This document shows, piece after piece, positions 58,754-64,000 of a stretch of 64,000 nucleotides of DNA (position 1 is its first letter; each line of letters starts with the position of its first letter). Location: positions 1,771,501 through 1,835,500 of the forward strand of contig NZ_AP019697.1 of assembly GCF_007164725.1 (NCBI RefSeq). The letters run 5' to 3'. The notes beneath the pieces are model-generated. The model had not been told where the DNA came from, ran no database searches, and saw only the letters and a program-made list of their open reading frames with translations. Origin of the DNA: Dialister hominis. Lineage in GTDB: Bacteria; Bacillota; Negativicutes; Veillonellales; Dialisteraceae. The position numbers and the translations under genes were made by a program.

Positions 58754-60484
58754 ATGAAGAAATATACGCCCTCGGATCTTCTCTATTACTTTGCGGGAGA
58801 GAAGAAGGTCCTTTTGTACGTGACGATCAGCGGGCTCATCTACAATGTGGGCATGACGCTCTCCCCCTGGTTCGAAGGGCAGCTGGCCCAGTACGTGATC
58901 GACATCCTGGGCGGCGAGCGGGCGCCATCGGCGATGCTGCGCCTCGCTTCGCTCTACCTTCTGACGATCATGATCGTGCAGGGCTGCCGCGCCCTCAAGC
59001 GTCTTTACGTGCGCCATTTTGCCAACGACATCTCCCTTGCGATGAAGGCGATCCTTTACCGCACGCTCATCCATCAGGAAACGGCCAAGGCGGGCGAGAC
59101 AGAAGGGTCCCTCATGACGCGCGTCGTCTCGGACGTCGATGCCTGCGTGGAAGGCATGCGCAAATTCACGACGGAAGTCTTCGACACGGGCGTCGTCATG
59201 GTCGCTTATGCCGCGCTCCTTTTTTACTATGACTGGAAATTGACCTTCCTCGTCCTTCTCTTCCCGCCGATTGCCTACTTCATTGCCGGCCGGCTCAAGA
59301 AAGTCGTGACCGACAGCGCACGCGCCGGGAAGGAATCGAGCGGCCGCCTTTCTGACCGCACGATGGACCGCATCAGGAATGCGCTCACTTACCGCATTTT
59401 CGGCGAGGAGACGGCGCAGGACGGTATCTATGAGACGTATCTTGCCGATTATGAGAAGAAGACGGTCCGCGCCAATCTCTGGGGAAATACCATGGAGCCT
59501 CTTTATGAAGTCATTGCCATGACAGGCGCTTTCTTTATCATCGTCCATGGCGGCAGGAACGTCATGGGAACGGGCTGGGCTTCCTGGGACATCGCTGCCT
59601 TCTCGGCCTACCTTGCCTGCTTTGCCCGCCTGGCCGTAAAGGCCTCCCATGCGGCGCATCTTTTCAATGCCGTGCAGAAAGCGAAGGTGTCATGGGTCCG
59701 CGTCCGTCCCTACCTGAAGGATATCGAGGAGACAGAACAAAAGGTGTCCCCGTCTGCCACTCTTTCCGTTAGCCACGTTTCCTTCACCTACCCGGGCGGC
59801 GACCACCCGATTTACAAAGATTTCAACCTCGAAGCCAAGCCCGGGGAATTCATCGGCGTCACAGGGAAAGTCGCCAGCGGGAAATCGACGCTGGGCCGCA
59901 CGTTCCTCTGCGAGTACCCTTATGAAGGCACGATACTTTACGGTGGAAAGCGCCTTGGAAGCGAAATCGACCCCATCGGCACGGTCGGCTACATGGGTCA
60001 CCGCCCCGAGCTTTTCTCGGGAACAATCGAGGACAACATCCGCCTCGGAAAGCCCGGCGATCTCGATGCTGTCCTTAAAGCCGTCGAGATGGACAAGGAA
60101 ATTTCCTCCTTCCCGGATGGCATCCACACGATGATCGGAGAAGGAGGCCTCCGCCTTTCCGGCGGCCAGCAGGCGCGCGTGGCTCTGGCCCGTACACTCT
60201 ACCACAAGCGCCCGCTCCTCATCCTGGACGATCCCTTCTCCGCCGTCGACAGAAAGACGGAAGAGGAAATCCTCACCAACATCCGCCCGATGCTGAAGGA
60301 TTCAATCGTCATCCTCATTTCCCACCGTCTCCATTTCTTCAAGGACTTCGACCGCGTCGTCTGGATTTCAGGAGACGGGAGTGTAGAGGTCCTTCCCCAC
60401 GAAGAACTTCTCAGCAGGAACAGGGAGTACCGCCGCCTCTGGAAGATGCAGCACGCCCTCGCGGAAGGAGGGGACGATAAATGA
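58754..60484 (+). CDS. ABC exporter half-transporter A (degenerate Walker B)
   Basis: The product is 576 residues: a six-helix membrane domain (about 15-310) and a C-terminal ATPase. Walker A GKVASGKST is at about 371-379, the signature LSGGQQARVALARTL near 468 and Walker B LLILDDPFSAVD near 488-499, where the usual catalytic Glu is Asp. This marks the non-catalytic partner of heterodimeric exporters such as TM287/288. The start at 58754 follows a GAAAGAAAG ribosome site; an earlier in-frame ATG lies at 58679. It overlaps the next gene by four bases. Confidence 0.92.
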   Translation: MKKYTPSDLLYYFAGEKKVLLYVTISGLIYNVGMTLSPWFEGQLAQYVIDILGGERAPSAMLRLASLYLLTIMIVQGCRALKRLYVRHFANDISLAMKAILYRTLIHQETAKAGETEGSLMTRVVSDVDACVEGMRKFTTEVFDTGVVMVAYAALLFYYDWKLTFLVLLFPPIAYFIAGRLKKVVTDSARAGKESSGRLSDRTMDRIRNALTYRIFGEETAQDGIYETYLADYEKKTVRANLWGNTMEPLYEVIAMTGAFFIIVHGGRNVMGTGWASWDIAAFSAYLACFARLAVKASHAAHLFNAVQKAKVSWVRVRPYLKDIEETEQKVSPSATLSVSHVSFTYPGGDHPIYKDFNLEAKPGEFIGVTGKVASGKSTLGRTFLCEYPYEGTILYGGKRLGSEIDPIGTVGYMGHRPELFSGTIEDNIRLGKPGDLDAVLKAVEMDKEISSFPDGIHTMIGEGGLRLSGGQQARVALARTLYHKRPLLILDDPFSAVDRKTEEEILTNIRPMLKDSIVILISHRLHFFKDFDRVVWISGDGSVEVLPHEELLSRNREYRRLWKMQHALAEGGDDK

Positions 60485-62145
60485 GCCAAAAGAATCCCGT
60501 CGACACGAAGCGCCCGCTTTACTCCATTTTCCGCTATGCTGCCCTGCATAATAAGAAGCTGACTATCGGGCTCGTCCTTGCCATCCTCATCTCCGTCACC
60601 GTTTCCGTCACGCCGCCGCTGATTCTTAGGCGCATCGTCGATGAACTGACGGCAGAAAATGCGACGCTTCCCTTCCTCATCCAGGCAGGCCTTCTCTACT
60701 TTGCCCTGACAGCCGTCTCGGGCATCGCGGACTCGGTCAAGGAAACGATCATCACGATCTTCGGCCAGCGCTCGACGCGTCACATCCGCTCCTTCATGGC
60801 GGACAAGCTCTCGCGCCTGCCCTCCTCCGTCTTCATAGAAAACGACAGCGGATCGCTCGCCTCGCTCTTCGTGAACGACGTCGACACGCTCGAAGACCTC
60901 TTCGACTCGGGCATCATTTCCATGATTTCCGACGTCTTCCGCATTGTTTCCATCCTCTGCGTCGTCTATTTCCTGAGCAAGGGCCTCATGATCCTGCTCT
61001 TCTTATCACTGCCGATTCTCTTCCTCCTCACGAGGACATTCCAGCGCCGCATGCTTTCCGCGCAGCTCGACAACAGGAAAGCCGTCGCGGGCATCAATCA
61101 GGCCATCCCTGAAACGATTGCCAGCATCCGCACGATCCGCCTCTACCACCGCGAATCCTTCATGGAAGAAAGGTACGGAAAATCCGTCCGCGCGGGGTTC
61201 GACGCGATGAACAGGAGCAACTTGTATGACTCGATTTACTCGCCGATCATCATCACGGTGAGCTCGCTTATCATCGCCATCACGGTCGTCCTCTCCGTCA
61301 GCAGGAGCGACTTCCAGGCACTCTTCGGCATGAGCGCGGGCACCGCCGTCGCCCTGATCGCCTACGTCGGGAAAGTCTTCTCTCCACTGGAAAGCATCGG
61401 CATGGAAATCCAGAATATCCAGTCCGCCATCGCAGGCTGCAAGCGGATCGGCGATTTCCTCTCCGAAAAAGAAATGGAACCGCCTTCCGCAGCAGTGTCC
61501 GAAAAGGAAGAAAATATCCCGATTTCCATCCGCCATCTTTCCTTTGCCTACGAAGATGGAGAGCCCGTCTTCCACAATTTCGACCTCACCATCCATGAAG
61601 GCGAGAACGTCACGCTGATCGGGCGGACAGGCTCGGGCAAGAGCACGCTCTTCAAGCTCATCTGCGGCCTCTACCAGCCATCGGAAGGCACCGTCCGCAT
61701 CTTCGGGCGCGCGCCGGAATCCATCCCTGAAGAGGAAAGGAGAAAGGTATTCGGCCTCGTCGAGCAGCAGTTCAAACCTGTTTCGGGAAACATGAGAGAC
61801 CAGATCACACTCTCCGATCCCTCCATTTCTGAGGAAGATGTCAGAAGAGCACTTGCCGAGACAGGCATCCTTCCTGCCATCGAAGACTTGCCGGAGGGCC
61901 TTGATACGCCTTACGACCCGGGACTCCTTTCACAGGGCCAGTTCCAGCTCCTTTCCATTGCCCGCGCAACCGTCACGAATCCGCCGCTTCTCCTTCTCGA
62001 TGAAATTACGGCGAACCTTGACTCCGTCACGGAAAAGCAGGTCTTAGACGCCCTCCGCGCCGCTTCTGAAAAGCGCACCGTTCTCTCCATTTCCCACCGC
62101 CTCTTCGAAGCCGCAGGTGGCAGGCAGGTCCGCATCGGTCATTGA
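60481..62145 (+). CDS. ABC exporter half-transporter B (catalytic)
   Basis: The product is 554 residues with the same fold. Walker A GRTGSGKST is at about 381, Walker B LLLLDEITANLD near 505 keeps the catalytic Glu, and the signature is degenerate (LSQGQ, near 482). Together with partner A this gives one intact and one degenerate ATP site, as in known heterodimers: A's Asp and B's altered signature belong to the same site. The protein ends soon after the H-loop (SISHRLFEAAGGRQVRIGH). The substrate is unknown; drugs, lipids or peptides are all possible. Confidence 0.92.
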   Translation: MSQKNPVDTKRPLYSIFRYAALHNKKLTIGLVLAILISVTVSVTPPLILRRIVDELTAENATLPFLIQAGLLYFALTAVSGIADSVKETIITIFGQRSTRHIRSFMADKLSRLPSSVFIENDSGSLASLFVNDVDTLEDLFDSGIISMISDVFRIVSILCVVYFLSKGLMILLFLSLPILFLLTRTFQRRMLSAQLDNRKAVAGINQAIPETIASIRTIRLYHRESFMEERYGKSVRAGFDAMNRSNLYDSIYSPIIITVSSLIIAITVVLSVSRSDFQALFGMSAGTAVALIAYVGKVFSPLESIGMEIQNIQSAIAGCKRIGDFLSEKEMEPPSAAVSEKEENIPISIRHLSFAYEDGEPVFHNFDLTIHEGENVTLIGRTGSGKSTLFKLICGLYQPSEGTVRIFGRAPESIPEEERRKVFGLVEQQFKPVSGNMRDQITLSDPSISEEDVRRALAETGILPAIEDLPEGLDTPYDPGLLSQGQFQLLSIARATVTNPPLLLLDEITANLDSVTEKQVLDALRAASEKRTVLSISHRLFEAAGGRQVRIGH

Positions 62146-62230
62146 TTCTTGAAGAGACCATCTGATTCGACTATAATACCTGTATACATTCCAAGGCCAT
62201 GAGCCTTTTACATAAGAGAGGGGATCATTT

Positions 62231-63295
62231 ATGAATAGTACGTATTTTCCGCACTTCACCATCGGCAGCGATGCCTATGACAAGATTCCGGATATTTGCG
62301 GCGAATATGGAAAAACCGCTGTCATCATCGGCGGCACCAAGGCCAGAATCGCCGCTGAACCGCTGATCAGAAAAGCAGTCAGCGGAAAGATCGACATCAC
62401 CGGATCCTTCCTCTACGGCGACGACGCTACATTTGAAAACGCCGAAGCTCTGACAAAGATCCCGGAAATCCAGGAAGCCGACATGATTTTCGCCGTCGGC
62501 GGCGGCCGCGCGACCGACACCTGCAAATGGGCTGCGCACCTCCTGAAGAAACCGATCTTCACATTCCCGACGCTCGCATCCAACTGCGCCTCCGTCACTG
62601 CCGTCTGCATCATGTACAACCCGGATCACAGCTTCAAAGGCTCCATTTACAGAGAACGCGGTGCATGGCACACCTTCATCAATACGGAAATCATCGCACA
62701 CTCCCCGCGCCAGTACTTCTGGGCAGGCCTCGGCGATGCTCTTGCCAAACAGTATGAAGTCCCCTTCTCCGCCAGAGGTATGGACCTCACATGGATCCAG
62801 CAGACCGGCGTGAACAACGCACAGAACGTGGCACCAGGCATCCTGAAATACGGCAAAGAAGCCCTCGCTGACGTAGACAAGGGAATCGTGACAGACGCTC
62901 TCGAAGCAGCCACACTTTCCATCATCGTGGCTCCCGGCATGGCCTCCGTCTGCATCGAAGACGATCTCGACTCCAGCCTCGCGCACGCCATCTACAACAG
63001 CCACACCCGCACTCCGCACAAAGGCGAGCACCTCCACGGCGCCGTCGTCAACTACGGCCTGCAGGTCATGCTCACCATGGACGGCCAGATCGAAGAAAGA
63101 GACAAGATCTACAACTTCGCCAAATCCATCAACCTTCCGCACTGCCTGGAAGACATCGGCATCGACCCCAAGCATCCCGATGAACTCGTAGAAAACTGCC
63201 TCCATACCAAGGATATGAGAGTCAAACCATACGACATCACCTTCGACATGGTCTATAAGGCTATGATGGATGTTGAAAAACTGAAGGATAAGTAA
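62231..63295 (+). CDS. iron-containing alcohol dehydrogenase (GldA-like)
   Basis: The product is 354 residues of the group III metal-dependent alcohol/glycerol dehydrogenase fold. NAD-binding GGGRATDTCKWAAHLL lies near residue 92, FPTLASNCASVTAV follows, and metal ligands are Asp in GLGDALAKQYE and two His in SLAHAIYNSHTRTPHKGEHLHGAVV. The exact substrate (glycerol, hydroxy acids or others) cannot be told. GAGGGG lies upstream of the ATG at 62231. It is separated from the ABC genes by 85 bases and is probably monocistronic. Confidence 0.9.
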   Translation: MNSTYFPHFTIGSDAYDKIPDICGEYGKTAVIIGGTKARIAAEPLIRKAVSGKIDITGSFLYGDDATFENAEALTKIPEIQEADMIFAVGGGRATDTCKWAAHLLKKPIFTFPTLASNCASVTAVCIMYNPDHSFKGSIYRERGAWHTFINTEIIAHSPRQYFWAGLGDALAKQYEVPFSARGMDLTWIQQTGVNNAQNVAPGILKYGKEALADVDKGIVTDALEAATLSIIVAPGMASVCIEDDLDSSLAHAIYNSHTRTPHKGEHLHGAVVNYGLQVMLTMDGQIEERDKIYNFAKSINLPHCLEDIGIDPKHPDELVENCLHTKDMRVKPYDITFDMVYKAMMDVEKLKDK

Positions 63296-63313
63296 AGATA
63301 GGAAAAGATAGGG

Positions 63314-63342
63314 AAAAAGGACTCTTGGCGGGTCCTTTTTTT
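63314..63342 (+). terminator. terminator after the iron-type dehydrogenase
   Basis: AAAAAGGAC (63314-63322) pairs perfectly with GTCCTTTTT (63332-63340), followed by T's. Confidence 0.85.
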
Positions 63343-63371
63343 GTGGGGGATGGACAAGAATAGGATAAAAA

Positions 63372-63412
63372 TAAAAGTACCTGATTCTATTACCGTGAAT
63401 CAGGTACTTTTA
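63372..63412 (-). terminator. terminator of the right-edge gene
   Basis: AAAAGTACCTGATTC (63373-63387) and GAATCAGGTACTTTT (63397-63411) form a 15-bp perfect stem, 15 bases beyond the gene's stop. Confidence 0.85.
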
Positions 63413-63426
63413 TTTAATTACTTGTT

Positions 63427-64000
63427 TTAGTAAACATTGCCTTTATAAAAATCAGCAACATTTACTTCATCTAAAAGTTTATTTGTCGCACGGCTATAAG
63501 CTCTATCATAGCTGCCAGATGTCTTTCCGATCTCTGTATAACTCTGGTCAGCAAGATAATCTCCAGCTTTCGCATCATAAAGTACAATATTTGTCAGAAC
63601 GGTAAGATTCTTTCTCTGTCCAGTGAAGAAATTTGCTTTTACTTCTGCGGAAGTTGTTCTTGTAGAAACTAAAAGGACATACTGAACATTTTCTTTTGCA
63701 GCTAAAGCCTTAAAATCTTTTGATTTTAATACTACTCCGAGATCCTGTTCACGCTGAGTATCTGTATCGGCTTCTTCACGAAGATAAATACGAAGATCTT
63801 TCTGCGCCTGAGCAAATGGTACTACGGTGTGTCCTGCTTTTTTGACCTCATCAGCAAATGAATCAAAAATTCTTTTTTCAATTTCTCCCGGTTTACCAAC
63901 ATAATTCGGATCCAATTGAATAATAAGTAATGTATCCGGTCCCTTAGCAGATGCAGTCTTGGATCCTAAAGAAATTGCCTGTGCTGGTGCAACCTGTAAG
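63427..64000 (-). CDS. secreted protein, partial (start beyond the window)
   Basis: The frame is open from the right edge to a stop at 63427, at least 191 codons. It enters the window as LQVAPAQAISLGSKTASAKGP, which looks like the end of a signal peptide, and continues TLLIIQLDPNYVGKPGEIEKRIFDSFADEVKKAGHTVVPFAQAQKDLRIYL. The later part alternates strands and helices, ending VADFYKGNVY. I do not recognise the family. Base composition is AT-richer than the neighbouring genes. The frame's only internal start (a TTG at 63915) is not a true start, since coding sequence runs through it. Confidence 0.7.
   Translation of the reverse strand, partial: LQVAPAQAISLGSKTASAKGPDTLLIIQLDPNYVGKPGEIEKRIFDSFADEVKKAGHTVVPFAQAQKDLRIYLREEADTDTQREQDLGVVLKSKDFKALAAKENVQYVLLVSTRTTSAEVKANFFTGQRKNLTVLTNIVLYDAKAGDYLADQSYTEIGKTSGSYDRAYSRATNKLLDEVNVADFYKGNVY

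Noticed and set aside
1-64000. CRISPR arrays, rRNA genes and prophage modules
   Set aside because: No regularly spaced direct repeats, no rRNA sequence and no phage structural or integrase genes were seen.

Overview
The window reads as chromosomal DNA from a Negativicutes bacterium, a Firmicute with an outer membrane, most likely Veillonellaceae such as Dialister or a relative. The genus is an inference. The evidence is a Firmicutes-style gene set (a LonB/C-type protease next to dnaB, PucR, an MntR-type regulator, an IS1182-type element) together with diderm features: an RND efflux pump with its periplasmic adaptor and several periplasmic-type secreted proteins. Most of the window looks GC-balanced to GC-rich. 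The defence island (about 34.4-44.3 kb), the IS element and the partial gene at the right edge are visibly richer in A+T.

Layout. 0-8.8 kb: a partial gene, a secreted protein, a GNAT enzyme, an RND pump operon, and a TetR regulator co-transcribed with ftsH. 8.8-12.1 kb: tatD, a membrane GGDEF protein and tRNA-Gly(CCC). 12.1-16 kb: aspA behind a long structured leader, then an IS1182-family element. 16-24 kb: a VOC protein, an L,D-transpeptidase, a family-4 uracil-DNA glycosylase, dnaB, a Lon-type protease, and a zinc alcohol dehydrogenase whose catalytic-zinc cysteine codon is an in-frame TGA. 24-34 kb: a protein tyrosine phosphatase, a frameshifted flavodoxin, an aldo/keto reductase-flavoprotein operon opposite a LysR regulator, purB with an FAD oxidoreductase, an MntR-type regulator, and small membrane or secreted proteins. 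34.4-43.7 kb: one leftward defence operon, MORC-type ATPase -> Z1 -> PD-(D/E)XK -> AIPR -> C5 methyltransferase -> Vsr. 44-53 kb: Eis-like and DUF2156 proteins, then a peptide-use cluster (PucR, OPT transporter, DUF1177, AroM, M18 aminopeptidase). 53-64 kb: RidA with a nitroreductase, a mosaic intergenic repeat region, a frameshifted GNAT gene, SIMPL, LysE, two DUF3298-like secreted proteins, a heterodimeric ABC exporter, an iron-type alcohol dehydrogenase and a partial secreted protein.

The strongest candidate for new biology is the alcohol dehydrogenase at 22945-23991. If TGA is read as selenocysteine, Sec replaces the catalytic zinc ligand in an otherwise intact enzyme. Next come the six-gene MORC/Z1/AIPR island, which is a known architecture with little mechanistic work; a dispersed intergenic repeat whose hairpin stems change by paired substitutions; a TetR-ftsH operon under a promoter flanked by palindromes; the aspA leader with two very strong hairpins; and a transcription terminator that appears to be the leftover end of an IS1182-type element.
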